A stretch of 47,057 nt of DNA from Mycobacterium sp. (GTDB lineage: Bacteria; Actinomycetota; Actinomycetes; Mycobacteriales; Mycobacteriaceae): the NCBI GenBank assembly GCA_023264735.1, contig JAHFVD010000060.1, forward strand, positions 1-47,057, given 5' to 3'. Below, one piece after another: positions 30,493 through 37,834 of the stretch. Both the position numbers and the translations under genes were made by a program. Positions within the stretch are counted from its first letter, which is position 1. The number at the start of each line of letters is the position of its first letter. The notes under the pieces were generated by a model that worked only from the letters and a program-made list of their open reading frames with translations, did no database searches and had not been told where the DNA came from.

Positions 30493-30942
30493 TCACAGCG
30501 GATACAGCCGGTCCAGATTGACGACGATGGCCTCCTGGGTGCTGCGCGCGATCACGACGACGGCCGGCTCGTCGGGATCCGGGTTCTCCTCCCGGTGCGG
30601 CAGATGCGGCGGAACGAAGATGTAATCGCCCGGCTCGGTACTGATCCGCACCTCCTGGTCGCCGTCGTGAAAGACGAATTCCGGGTGGCCGCTGCGCACG
30701 AAGATCGCCGTCTCCGACTCGCCATGGTGATGGTTGGCCGACGCCACGCTCGGCCCCACGTGAGTCTCGCCCATCCACAGCTTCTCCGACCCGACAGACG
30801 AGCCGCTGATCGCGGCGAATCGCTGCATACCGCCGGTCTGGCCGGTGCCGCCGTCCAGGTCGGCGGCCTTGACGTGGCGCACGCGGTTGCGCACCGGCTC
30901 GCTGCCGGAAAGATCGGGATGGAACGCATCGGGGCCGCCCAT
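30493..30942 (-). CDS. Cupin-domain protein
   Basis: The 149-residue single cupin has ASANHHHGESETAIFVRSGH (motif 1 with His-His-His-Glu) and PGDYIFVPPHLPHREENPDP (motif 2 with His), giving a complete metal site. A small dioxygenase or isomerase, or a metabolite-binding protein, is possible. ATG 30942 is chosen because TATCGT lies 6 bases before it; the frame itself is open to 31116, which would overlap the LexA box and ruvC start. After the stop the same frame stays open for another 42 codons. Confidence 0.85.
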   Translation of the reverse strand: MGGPDAFHPDLSGSEPVRNRVRHVKAADLDGGTGQTGGMQRFAAISGSSVGSEKLWMGETHVGPSVASANHHHGESETAIFVRSGHPEFVFHDGDQEVRISTEPGDYIFVPPHLPHREENPDPDEPAVVVIARSTQEAIVVNLDRLYPL

Positions 30943-30948
30943 GGTCTG

Positions 30949-30954
30949 ACGATA
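30949..30954 (-). promoter_or_regulatory. -10 box TATCGT, leaderless start of the cupin gene
   Basis: On the minus strand TATCGT is followed by CAGACC (6 bases) and ATG 30942. No ribosome site is present. Confidence 0.55.
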
Positions 30955-31019
30955 GCCACTGCTCAGCGATCCGCGTGGCGTGTCATCACCGATCCCGTCA
31001 GCCCGGCCCGCTACTGTTA

Positions 31020-31035
31020 TCGAACAGCTGTTCGT
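31020..31035 (+). promoter_or_regulatory. LexA (SOS) box before ruvC
   Basis: TCGAACAGCTGTTCGT matches the mycobacterial SOS box TCGAAC-N4-GTTCGA at all but the last base. It ends 18 bases before the ruvC GTG. DNA damage induction of ruvCAB is known in mycobacteria, so this assignment is strong. Confidence 0.9.
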
Positions 31036-31053
31036 AGTCGGAAAGGGCAATCC

Positions 31054-31632
31054 GTGCGCGTGATGGGAGTCGACCCAGGGTTGACGCGGTGCGGTCTCTC
31101 GGTCATCGAGACCCACGGCGGCCGCCAGGTCACCGCGCTGGACGTCGACGTGGTGCGTACCCCGGCCGACGAGCCGCTACAGCGGCGTCTGATGACCATC
31201 AGCGATACCGTCGACCATTGGATGGACACCCACCTGCCCGACGTGATCGCGATCGAGCGGGTTTTCGCCAACCAGAATGCGAACACCGCGATGGGCACCG
31301 CCCAGGCTGCCGGGGTGATCGCGCTGGCCGCCGCCCGACGCGACATCGACGTGCATTTCCACACCCCCAGCGAGGTCAAGGCCGCCGTCACCGGTAACGG
31401 CCGGGCAGACAAGGCACAGGTCACCGCGATGGTCACCCGGATCCTGCAGCTGCAGCAGAAGCCGACGCCGGCGGACGCCGCCGACGCACTGGCCCTAGCG
31501 ATCTGCCACTGCTGGCGCGCCCCGATGATCGCCCGCATGGCGCAGGCCGAGGCGATGGCCGCCGAACAGAAGCGCGCGTACCAGGCTCGGCTGAAGGCCG
31601 CCCGCAAGCCGATGTCGCAGGGCGCGAAATGA
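31054..31632 (+). CDS. ruvC: Holliday junction resolvase RuvC
   Basis: The 192-residue endonuclease cuts Holliday junctions as a dimer. It begins MRVMGVDPGLTRCGLSVIE (catalytic Asp7) and has AIERVFANQNANTAMGTAQA with the second acid, and PTPADAADALALAICHCW with the last two Asp residues. GTG 31054 follows GAAAGGGC. The stop overlaps ruvA (ATGA). It is the first gene of a three-gene, LexA-controlled operon. Confidence 0.97.
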   Translation: MRVMGVDPGLTRCGLSVIETHGGRQVTALDVDVVRTPADEPLQRRLMTISDTVDHWMDTHLPDVIAIERVFANQNANTAMGTAQAAGVIALAAARRDIDVHFHTPSEVKAAVTGNGRADKAQVTAMVTRILQLQQKPTPADAADALALAICHCWRAPMIARMAQAEAMAAEQKRAYQARLKAARKPMSQGAK

Positions 31633-32222
31633 TCGCCTCGGTACGCGGTGAAGTCCTCGACATCGCCCTCGATCACGTCGTCATCGAGGCCGGCGGCGTC
31701 GGCTACAAGGTGATGGTCACCCCGGCCACGCTGTCGACGCTGCGGCGCGGCACCGAGGCCCGGCTGATCACCGCGATGATCGTGCGCGAGGACTCCCAGA
31801 CGCTCTACGGCTTCGCCGATTCCGATGCGCGCGACCTCTTCTCGACGCTGCTCGGAGTGTCCGGAGTCGGTCCGAAGATCGCGCTGGCGACGCTGGCCGT
31901 CTACGACGCGACCGCGCTTCGGCAGGCACTGGGCGACGGCGACGTGACCGCCTTGACGCGGGTCCCGGGTATCGGTAAGCGTGGTGCCGAACGAATGGTG
32001 CTGGAATTGCGCGACAAGATCGGCGCGGTCCCCGGTGGTGCGGGTCTGGCCGCGGCCACCGGTCATGCCGTGCGCGCACCCGTGGTGGAAGCCCTTGTCG
32101 GACTTGGTTTTGCGGCCAAGCAAGCCGAGGAAGCCACCGACAAGGTGCTCGCCGGTGATCCGGATGCGAACACACAGAGTGCGCTGCGCGCGGCGCTGTC
32201 ACTGCTGGGGAAGACCAAGTGA
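31629..32222 (+). CDS. ruvA: Holliday junction branch-migration protein RuvA
   Basis: The 197-residue protein binds four-way junctions as a tetramer. It has the OB-fold N-terminus (MIASVRGEVLDIALDHVVIE), the two helix-hairpin-helix motifs LLGVSGVGPKIALATL and LTRVPGIGKRGAERMVLEL, and the C-terminal RuvB-binding domain (VVEALVGLGFAAKQAEEATD). ATG overlaps the ruvC stop and the end overlaps ruvB. Confidence 0.97.
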   Translation: MIASVRGEVLDIALDHVVIEAGGVGYKVMVTPATLSTLRRGTEARLITAMIVREDSQTLYGFADSDARDLFSTLLGVSGVGPKIALATLAVYDATALRQALGDGDVTALTRVPGIGKRGAERMVLELRDKIGAVPGGAGLAAATGHAVRAPVVEALVGLGFAAKQAEEATDKVLAGDPDANTQSALRAALSLLGKTK

Positions 32223-33286
32223 GCCGGTTCGACGGCGACGACGAGGACGACGAACTCGAACGCGATGTCTCGCCGGCACTGACGGTCGGCGAAGGCGATA
32301 TCGACGCGAGCCTGCGGCCGCGCTCGCTGCGCGAGTTCATCGGCCAGTCCAGGGTGCGCGAACAGCTATCGCTCGTACTGGAGGCCGCCAAAAACCGTGG
32401 CGGCACACCGGATCACATCCTGCTGGCGGGCCCGCCGGGGCTGGGCAAGACGTCGCTGGCGATGATCATCGCCGCCGAAATGGGCACCTCGCTGCGGGTG
32501 ACGTCGGGCCCGGCACTGCTCCGCGCGGGGGACCTGGCCGCGATGCTGTCCAACCTCGTCGAACACGACGTGCTGTTCATCGATGAGATTCACCGTATCG
32601 CCCGGCCGGCCGAGGAGATGCTGTATCTGGCCATGGAGGACTTCCGGGTCGACGTCGTCGTCGGCAAAGGTCCTGGGGCGACATCGATTCCGCTGGATGT
32701 GGCGCCGTTCACTCTGGTCGGTGCCACCACTCGGTCCGGTGCGCTGACTGGGCCGTTGCGCGATCGCTTCGGGTTCACCGCACAGATGGACTTCTACGAG
32801 CCCGCCGATCTGGAACGGGTTCTGACCCGGTCGGCGGGCATCCTCGGCATCGAATTCGAGTCCGACGCCGGCGCCGAGATCGCTCGCCGGTCGCGGGGCA
32901 CGCCCCGCATCGCCAACCGGCTGTTACGGCGTGTGCGCGACTATGCGGAGGTCCGCGCGAACGGCGTCATCACGCGCGATGTCGCGAAGGCGGCGTTGGC
33001 GGTGTATGACGTCGACGAACTCGGCCTCGACCGGCTCGACCGGGCGGTGCTCACGGCACTGACCAAAAGCTTCGGTGGCGGCCCGGTCGGAGTGTCCACC
33101 CTGGCCGTCGCGGTGGGGGAGGAAGCCACCACCGTGGAGGAGGTGTGCGAGCCGTTTCTGGTCCGCGCGGGCATGATCGCGCGGACTTCCCGTGGCCGGG
33201 TGGCGACGCCGTTAGCCTGGACCCACCTCGGCATGGTGCCACCGCCGCGGGCCAGCGGACTCGGTCAGTCCGGTCTTTTTGAGTGA
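32219..33286 (+). CDS. ruvB: Holliday junction helicase RuvB
   Basis: The 355-residue AAA+ ATPase drives branch migration. Walker A is GPPGLGKTS, Walker B FIDEIHRI, sensor VGATTRSG, arginine finger GPLRDRFG, and the winged-helix end runs RTSRGRVATPLAWTHLGMVP. GTG 32219 overlaps the ruvA stop. The acidic first 20 residues (DGDDEDDELERD) are typical of actinobacterial forms. The end overlaps or abuts the DUF1304 gene, so that gene may share SOS transcription. Confidence 0.98.
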   Translation: MSRFDGDDEDDELERDVSPALTVGEGDIDASLRPRSLREFIGQSRVREQLSLVLEAAKNRGGTPDHILLAGPPGLGKTSLAMIIAAEMGTSLRVTSGPALLRAGDLAAMLSNLVEHDVLFIDEIHRIARPAEEMLYLAMEDFRVDVVVGKGPGATSIPLDVAPFTLVGATTRSGALTGPLRDRFGFTAQMDFYEPADLERVLTRSAGILGIEFESDAGAEIARRSRGTPRIANRLLRRVRDYAEVRANGVITRDVAKAALAVYDVDELGLDRLDRAVLTALTKSFGGGPVGVSTLAVAVGEEATTVEEVCEPFLVRAGMIARTSRGRVATPLAWTHLGMVPPPRASGLGQSGLFE

Positions 33287-33297
33287 TGGGAGCTCCG

Positions 33298-33681
33298 ATG
33301 GTCACCGCTGCACTGATTTTCGCTGGCCTGGCCGCGCTGCTGCACGTCTACATCTGGACTATGGAGTCGCTGACCTGGACGACGCCGCGGACCCGCGCAA
33401 CGTTCGGCACCAGCGCCGAGGAAGCCGAGACCACCAAACTGATGGCCCTGAACCAGGGCTTCTACAACCTGTTCCTGGCGATCGTCAGCGTCGTCGGTAT
33501 CGTCGCAATCATTTTGGGGCACAACGCAGTCGGTGCGGCACTGGTGTTCGCCGGCGTCGGCTCAATGCTCGCCGCCGCGGTCGTGCTGCTGGCCTCGGCG
33601 CCGGACAAGGCGCGCGCGGCCGTGACTCAGGGAGCGTTTCCGTTGGTGGCCGTCGTGCTGCTGGTCATCGCGATCATCTGA
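33298..33681 (+). CDS. DUF1304 family membrane protein
   Basis: The 127-residue protein has four helices: VTAALIFAGLAALLHVYIWT, FYNLFLAIVSVVGIVAIILG, VGAALVFAGVGSMLAAAVVL and FPLVAVVLLVIAII, with the family block FGTSAEEAETTKLMALNQGF between helices 1 and 2. Function is unknown. GGGAG 5 bases upstream favours ATG 33298; GTG 33283, in the ruvB stop, is possible. The stop overlaps the convergent PhyH gene by 8 bases. Transcription with ruvCAB is likely from spacing. Confidence 0.88.
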   Translation: MVTAALIFAGLAALLHVYIWTMESLTWTTPRTRATFGTSAEEAETTKLMALNQGFYNLFLAIVSVVGIVAIILGHNAVGAALVFAGVGSMLAAAVVLLASAPDKARAAVTQGAFPLVAVVLLVIAII

Positions 33682-34528
33682 TCTCCAGGATCCGCTTTGG
33701 GTGCATGCCGTCGACCATGCCCATGAACGGCGGATGGATGCTGTAGCCGAGCATGCGGCGGATGTTCTCCGACACGGTCCGCACCGTTTCCGGAGGTGTC
33801 GACAGCGTGAAGGCCTCTTGAGGGCGCAACCACGGCTCGCAATACTGCGCGGTGACGGCCAGCCGACTCTGGTCTGCGGTGTGGTTCGCGCCGCCGCCAT
33901 GCCACAGTGTGCCGACGAAGAACACCACCGACCCGGCCGGCATCACGACACTGACATGCTCGTCGTCGTCAGTGGGCTTGCGGTTGTCCGCCCAGCGGTG
34001 GCTGCCCGGAATGACCACGGTGGCACCGTTATCCGCGGTGAAATCGGTGATCGCCCAGATGGTGGCTGCGCTCAACGCCGGGCGCGGGCGCGGCACGGGA
34101 TACATGCCGTCGTCGAAATGCAGGAACTGCGGGCTCTCGCCGGGGCCGATCCTGATGGCCTGCAATTGAGACAGCAGATAGTTCGGCATCAGCAGCCGGT
34201 CGAGCAGTGCCAGCACTCGCGGATGCTCGACGATCCCGGCGCAGGCGCGGGTCTTGGTCAGCAGACTGTAGGCCCGCTGAGTGTGTAAGCCTTCAAAGGC
34301 ATTTCGGCCGACCGACCCGAGCAGTGGGTCTGCCGCGGCGGCGATGTCCTGGCATTGCTGCGGCGAGAGGAGGCCTTCGATGACGACGTATCCATCGCGC
34401 TCGAGCTGTGCCACGTCGGAGTCCACGTGCGCCCCTGGCGCTGCTACGGTGGCGGTCGAGCGATACGTCCCGGCGATATCGGCGTAGAGATCTTCGACCT
34501 TGTCAACACGAACAGTGTTGCGGGACAT
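33674..34528 (-). CDS. Phytanoyl-CoA dioxygenase (PhyH) family protein
   Basis: The 284-residue Fe(II)/2-oxoglutarate oxygenase has the metal triad as His137 and Asp139 in FLHFDDGMYP and His210 in GTLWHGGGANH; the Arg in QSRLAVTAQY should bind 2-oxoglutarate. IPGSHRWADNRKP is the usual PhyH loop. The substrate is unknown. It lies 4 bases after the TetR gene and is probably cotranscribed with it under the operator at 35147-35161. Confidence 0.9.
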   Translation of the reverse strand: MSRNTVRVDKVEDLYADIAGTYRSTATVAAPGAHVDSDVAQLERDGYVVIEGLLSPQQCQDIAAAADPLLGSVGRNAFEGLHTQRAYSLLTKTRACAGIVEHPRVLALLDRLLMPNYLLSQLQAIRIGPGESPQFLHFDDGMYPVPRPRPALSAATIWAITDFTADNGATVVIPGSHRWADNRKPTDDDEHVSVVMPAGSVVFFVGTLWHGGGANHTADQSRLAVTAQYCEPWLRPQEAFTLSTPPETVRTVSENIRRMLGYSIHPPFMGMVDGMHPKRILEIR

Positions 34529-34532
34529 GGGT

Positions 34533-35132
34533 TTAGCCTTTCGCGCTTGGATGGAGGCCGACTGCGCCTGCGACGAAGGCCCACAGCTGGTCGATGACGT
34601 CAGGTGCCGGTGGGCGGGGGTCGCGGGTCAAGCACACCGCGACGACGGCGTTAGTGCCGCCGATCGTGGCTGCGGCCAGATACTCGGGGTCGCGGTCGGC
34701 CGGTATCTCGCCGTCGCGTTGTCCTTGGGCCATGTTGCGCGCACCGATCTTGCTCATCTCCTGTTGCCAGCGACTGCGCGCGGTGGCCAGCTCGCCGTCG
34801 CCGAGTCCGGCCAGGATCGCGGCAGCCACCGGCTCCCCGTAGAGGAAGTGCACCCAGTCGGCAATGCGTTGGCGCTCCCGCTCGGCCCAGGTCGGTGCGT
34901 CATACGTGCGTAGTGCGATGGAATCGGAGAAGCGTTGGTAGAACGCGTCGACGACGGCCACGAGCAGACCGGTACGGGTGCCGAAGTAGCGATATGGGAG
35001 TCCGGCGCTGACCTCTGCTCGCCGCGCGACCCCGGCGACCTCGAAGGGAGCGGCGCCGGCCAGCTCTGCCGTCGCGGCCTCGATGAGCCGTTCCCGGGCC
35101 TGGATCCCGCGCGCCGTCATCGCCGTCGTCAC
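34533..35132 (-). CDS. TetR family regulator of the PhyH gene
   Basis: The 199-residue protein has its HTH at RERLIEAATAELAGAAPFEV, ARRAEVSAGLPYRYFGTRTG. The C-terminal domain is a usual TetR ligand pocket. GTG 35132 is taken as the start since TAGGAT (35144-35139, minus strand) is 6 bases upstream; ATG 35120 is the alternative. A 15-base palindrome lies just upstream of that -10 box, so self-control with PhyH as target is likely. Confidence 0.9.
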   Translation of the reverse strand: MTTAMTARGIQARERLIEAATAELAGAAPFEVAGVARRAEVSAGLPYRYFGTRTGLLVAVVDAFYQRFSDSIALRTYDAPTWAERERQRIADWVHFLYGEPVAAAILAGLGDGELATARSRWQQEMSKIGARNMAQGQRDGEIPADRDPEYLAAATIGGTNAVVAVCLTRDPRPPAPDVIDQLWAFVAGAVGLHPSAKG

Positions 35133-35146
35133 GACGCCATCCTAAG

Positions 35147-35161
35147 TTGAGTTCAACTCAA
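35147..35161 (-). promoter_or_regulatory. Operator TTGAGTT-C-AACTCAA
   Basis: A perfect 7+1+7 palindrome lies 2 bases upstream of the TAGGAT -10 box of the TetR-PhyH operon. A repressor here would cover the -10/-35 spacer. Confidence 0.65.
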
Positions 35162-35198
35162 TTCCAAGGATGGGTTCGGAAAGTGACAGCGCGCCGGG

Positions 35199-36305
35199 TC
35201 AGCTCGGGCTGACGCCGGTGCGGTAGCGAACCTGGTTGCCGCCGGCTCGTTTGGCTTCGTACATCGCCGCGTCGGCGGTGTCGACCAGCTGGGTGATCGT
35301 CGCGGCGACCGGGTGCCCGTCGATATCGGCCAGCTCCAGCGCGGCGGTACCGACGCTGGCTGTCACGCCGCCGGGTGTGGCGGCCACGGCCTCGCGCAGA
35401 CGTTCGGCGCAGGAGCCGGGGTCGGTCGGCTCGGTCAGTTCGGCGACCAGGAACTCCTCGCCGCCGAGGCGGGCCACGACCGAATTCATCGCGCTGACCC
35501 GTCGCAGATTGTCGGCGACGGCGATCAGGACGGCGTCGCCGAAGCCGTGGCCGTGGACGTCGTTGATCTTCTTGAACCCGTCGAGGTCGACCATGGTGAT
35601 CGCCAGCATCCGAGGCTGGGATCGGTCCGCGGCGGCGACCAGCTGCACCGCCGACTGGTAGAAGCCGCGGCGGTTACGCAGACCGGTCAACGGATCGGTG
35701 TGCGACATCAGCGCGTCGAGGGTCAGCAGGTGCAGCAGCACCTGACCGGCGAACGGAACCGCGAGCACCGCGATCGCCACACCCACCACGTGCCCGAGAG
35801 CCAGCGCGATGTCACCCTCGTCGGCCACCCGCACGGCGGCGAAGGCGGTTGCCAGTGCCGCGTTGGCCAGCGTCGCCGCCAGCAGCCGGCTGGAGTGGAA
35901 CAGCGCGACGTAGCCGGCCAGCGGCGCGAAGGTGGTGCAGGCCAGCAGACCGGTGACCGGACTGCCGGCGATCAGGCAAGCGATGGTCACACACGCGTTG
36001 CCGCCGATGGCGAACAGCGTCGACTGGCGATGGGTCGGCCAGTCGGCCAGCCAGATCGTCGCCCCGCCGACGCACAGGAACGAGATCATGAGTGCGGCGG
36101 CCCGGTGCAGATCCCCCTGGGGACCCGACGGGCTGAACAACATCACGATGGGCACCACTCCGAGGACGGCGACGATCGACGCGATCATGATGCGGGCGAA
36201 GCGCTGCAGTTGGCGCGATGCGAGGTATTCGGACAACCAGCTGTACTGATCGGGCTGGCGCCACCACTGCTGGATCGACGCCACCATGCCCACGTCTTTG
36301 GTCAT
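35199..36305 (-). CDS. Membrane diguanylate cyclase (GGEEF)
   Basis: The 368-residue protein has six helices (about 30-200) and a C-terminal GGDEF domain: DPLTGLRNRRGFYQSA, DLDGFKKINDVHGHGFGDAV and RLGGEEFLVAE. GGEEF is an active-type variant, so c-di-GMP synthesis is likely. No EAL domain is fused, and no clear RxxD inhibitory site is placed before the motif. ATG 36305 follows GGGAGC at good distance; an in-frame upstream start at 36398 adds an unlikely leader. Neighbours give no clue to the signal sensed. Confidence 0.92.
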   Translation of the reverse strand: MTKDVGMVASIQQWWRQPDQYSWLSEYLASRQLQRFARIMIASIVAVLGVVPIVMLFSPSGPQGDLHRAAALMISFLCVGGATIWLADWPTHRQSTLFAIGGNACVTIACLIAGSPVTGLLACTTFAPLAGYVALFHSSRLLAATLANAALATAFAAVRVADEGDIALALGHVVGVAIAVLAVPFAGQVLLHLLTLDALMSHTDPLTGLRNRRGFYQSAVQLVAAADRSQPRMLAITMVDLDGFKKINDVHGHGFGDAVLIAVADNLRRVSAMNSVVARLGGEEFLVAELTEPTDPGSCAERLREAVAATPGGVTASVGTAALELADIDGHPVAATITQLVDTADAAMYEAKRAGGNQVRYRTGVSPS

Positions 36306-36409
36306 ATGCTCCCGAACCACCCACAGCCCGCCCCCAAGGGCTGGACGTCTGAGCGGCATGTTACTGCCCGAACCTGCAGTTTGCGTGGGCTGGGACACCT
36401 CTCGCGTTG

Positions 36410-36415
36410 TAGCGT
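36410..36415 (+). promoter_or_regulatory. -10 box TAGCGT, leaderless start of the lipoprotein hydrolase
   Basis: TAGCGT is followed by CGCCCT (6 bases) and GTG 36422, with no ribosome site. Confidence 0.5.
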
Positions 36416-36421
36416 CGCCCT

Positions 36422-37342
36422 GTGAGGCGATCGCTGGCAGTGTTGTGCCTGTCTCTCGTTGCGATCACGGGGTGCGCACGCGGCGCGGCGGATCCTGCGG
36501 GGTCACCGTCAGGGCTATTCGCCGTGGGCGGCGGTCGGCAACTGTATCTGGAATGTCAGGGGAGCGGCTCGCCGACCGTCTTCATCATCCCGGGCAAAGG
36601 AAGTTACGCGCAGGCGTGGAATTATGTTGTACCGCAAGATGATCCGATCAGATCCTCGCCGTACGACATCATCGGAGAAGCACAGCTGAGGCCCAGCCCG
36701 GAGGCGGCGCAGCCCTCTGTCGCGAAGGCGACGCAGGTGTGCGCCTACGACCGGCCGAACACCCGGCCGGACGGTAACGACCAGTCCACTCCCGTACCGC
36801 AACCACACACCGTCCAGCAGGATGTCGACGACGTCGTCGCGCTGATCAATGCCGCCCACCTTCCGGGTCCCTTCGTTTTCGTGGCGCACTCCTACGGCGG
36901 ACTGATCCTCGACCTGCTGGCGCGCACGCATCCCGATCTGGTGGCGGGCATCGTGATGGTCGACGGCGTTTCGGAGTATCTGCCGGGCCTCGGTACTCCG
37001 GTGCAGAACGCCGCGTGGGAGCGCGACAGTGCGCAGCCGTCGGAACCCGGGGGAGAGGGCATCCTCATCCTCGAAGCTATTGCCGCCGTGAAGGATGCGC
37101 CACCGCTTCCGAAAGTCCCGGCGATCGTGCTCAGCGCCGACAAGTTCGCGGCACCTGAAGCGCTGACTCCGGAGAACTACACGCTGGCTCAGATCCACGA
37201 AGCCAACGACATGCTGGCATCGGCACTGGGCACCACGAACGTCATCGCGACCGGCACTGGCCACAACATGATGCTGTATCAGCCGAAGTTCGTCGCCGAC
37301 ACCATCATCGGGATCGTCGACCAGGTCCGGCGGGCGGGCTAG
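36422..37342 (+). CDS. Alpha/beta-hydrolase lipoprotein
   Basis: The 306-residue product has a lipoprotein signal (RRSLAVLCLSLVAITGCARG, Cys18), so it is anchored outside the membrane. The fold is an alpha/beta hydrolase with LYLECQGSGSPTVFIIPGKG, the nucleophile Ser157 in VAHSYGG and the His in GTGHNMMLYQP. An insertion rich in polar residues lies near 70-105. An esterase or lipase on cell-wall lipids or host esters is possible. The gene stands alone, with its own -10 box and a strong hairpin at the end. Confidence 0.88.
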   Translation: MRRSLAVLCLSLVAITGCARGAADPAGSPSGLFAVGGGRQLYLECQGSGSPTVFIIPGKGSYAQAWNYVVPQDDPIRSSPYDIIGEAQLRPSPEAAQPSVAKATQVCAYDRPNTRPDGNDQSTPVPQPHTVQQDVDDVVALINAAHLPGPFVFVAHSYGGLILDLLARTHPDLVAGIVMVDGVSEYLPGLGTPVQNAAWERDSAQPSEPGGEGILILEAIAAVKDAPPLPKVPAIVLSADKFAAPEALTPENYTLAQIHEANDMLASALGTTNVIATGTGHNMMLYQPKFVADTIIGIVDQVRRAG

Positions 37343-37351
37343 CCCGTTATA

Positions 37352-37419
37352 GCCAACGAAATCGACACCAGGGTCGTCGATCGTCGTTGATCGCGACCCT
37401 GGTGTCGATCTCGGTTGGC
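37352..37419. terminator. Bidirectional hairpin terminator
   Basis: ATCGACACCAGGGTCG (37361-37376) pairs perfectly with CGACCCTGGTGTCGAT (37394-37409). GCCAAC and GTTGGC extend the base of the stem. The 17-base loop holds GTCGATCGTCGTTG. It fills the gap between two convergent genes and should serve both. Confidence 0.8.
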
Positions 37420-37677
37420 CTACAGCAGACCCAGCAGCTGCAGGTCGGTCAGGTACTTGACGATGACCTCGGGCGTGACATGCGGAATGTCCTTGTCCGG
37501 GCCGACTTTCGCGTCCTGCACTGCGGCGCGGAACCGCTCGGTCGGGGCGATCGAGCCGCGGACCGGCCGCTCGGCGTGCTGATAGTTGTGCAGCAACGGC
37601 AGGAGTGAGTACTGGCGCTGGCGGTCGGGCAGTGCCCGCATCGAGGTTTCGAACCGCTGGCGCTTCGTTGCGTCCAA
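37420..37677 (-). CDS. Small conserved protein, unknown function
   Basis: The 85-residue product reads DATKRQRFETSMRALPDRQR, QYSLLPLLHNYQHAERPVRG, SIAPTERFRAAVQDAKVGPD, and ends VIVKYLTDLQLLGLL. It is soluble, basic and helical, with no known motif. TTG 37677 is the only reasonable start. A TAACGT box (37691-37686, minus strand) inside a 17-base palindrome lies 8 bases upstream, so it may be leaderless and repressible. It ends at a strong hairpin. Composition and codon use look like a real gene. Confidence 0.65.
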   Translation of the reverse strand: MDATKRQRFETSMRALPDRQRQYSLLPLLHNYQHAERPVRGSIAPTERFRAAVQDAKVGPDKDIPHVTPEVIVKYLTDLQLLGLL

Positions 37678-37686
37678 TCAAAACTA

Positions 37687-37703
37687 CGTTAGCAAAGCTA
37701 ACG
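37687..37703. promoter_or_regulatory. Operator-like palindrome CGTTAGC-AAA-GCTAACG
   Basis: Perfect 7-base arms with a 3-base centre overlap the TAACGT -10 box of the 85-residue protein gene. The TTAG/CTAA ends recall DtxR-family metal sites such as IdeR, but the spacing and centre differ, so the binder is unknown. Confidence 0.55.
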
Positions 37704-37805
37704 GTATTCCCCTCTGACGCTCAGCTCAGCTGTGAACTTGCTGTCCGTTGCCTGCAGCGGGCGTTGTTAGAGGCCCTTGCGACAGGGGTACCCGAGCCCC
37801 ATCAC

Positions 37806-37817
37806 GGGGATATCCCC
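37806..37817 (+). promoter_or_regulatory. Palindrome GGGGATATCCCC
   Basis: A perfect 12-base palindrome ends 6 bases before the AAGGAGG ribosome site of the next gene. GGGGTACCC lies 17 bases further upstream. It could be an operator, or a hairpin that hides the ribosome site. Confidence 0.4.
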
Positions 37818-37834
37818 CTGACCAAGGAGGCGTC

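Noticed and set aside
37687..37703. Reading the TTAGC/GCTAA palindrome as an IdeR iron box
   Set aside because: IdeR sites have TTAGG-type arms with a different centre; only the outer TTAG/CTAA is shared and no iron gene is adjacent.
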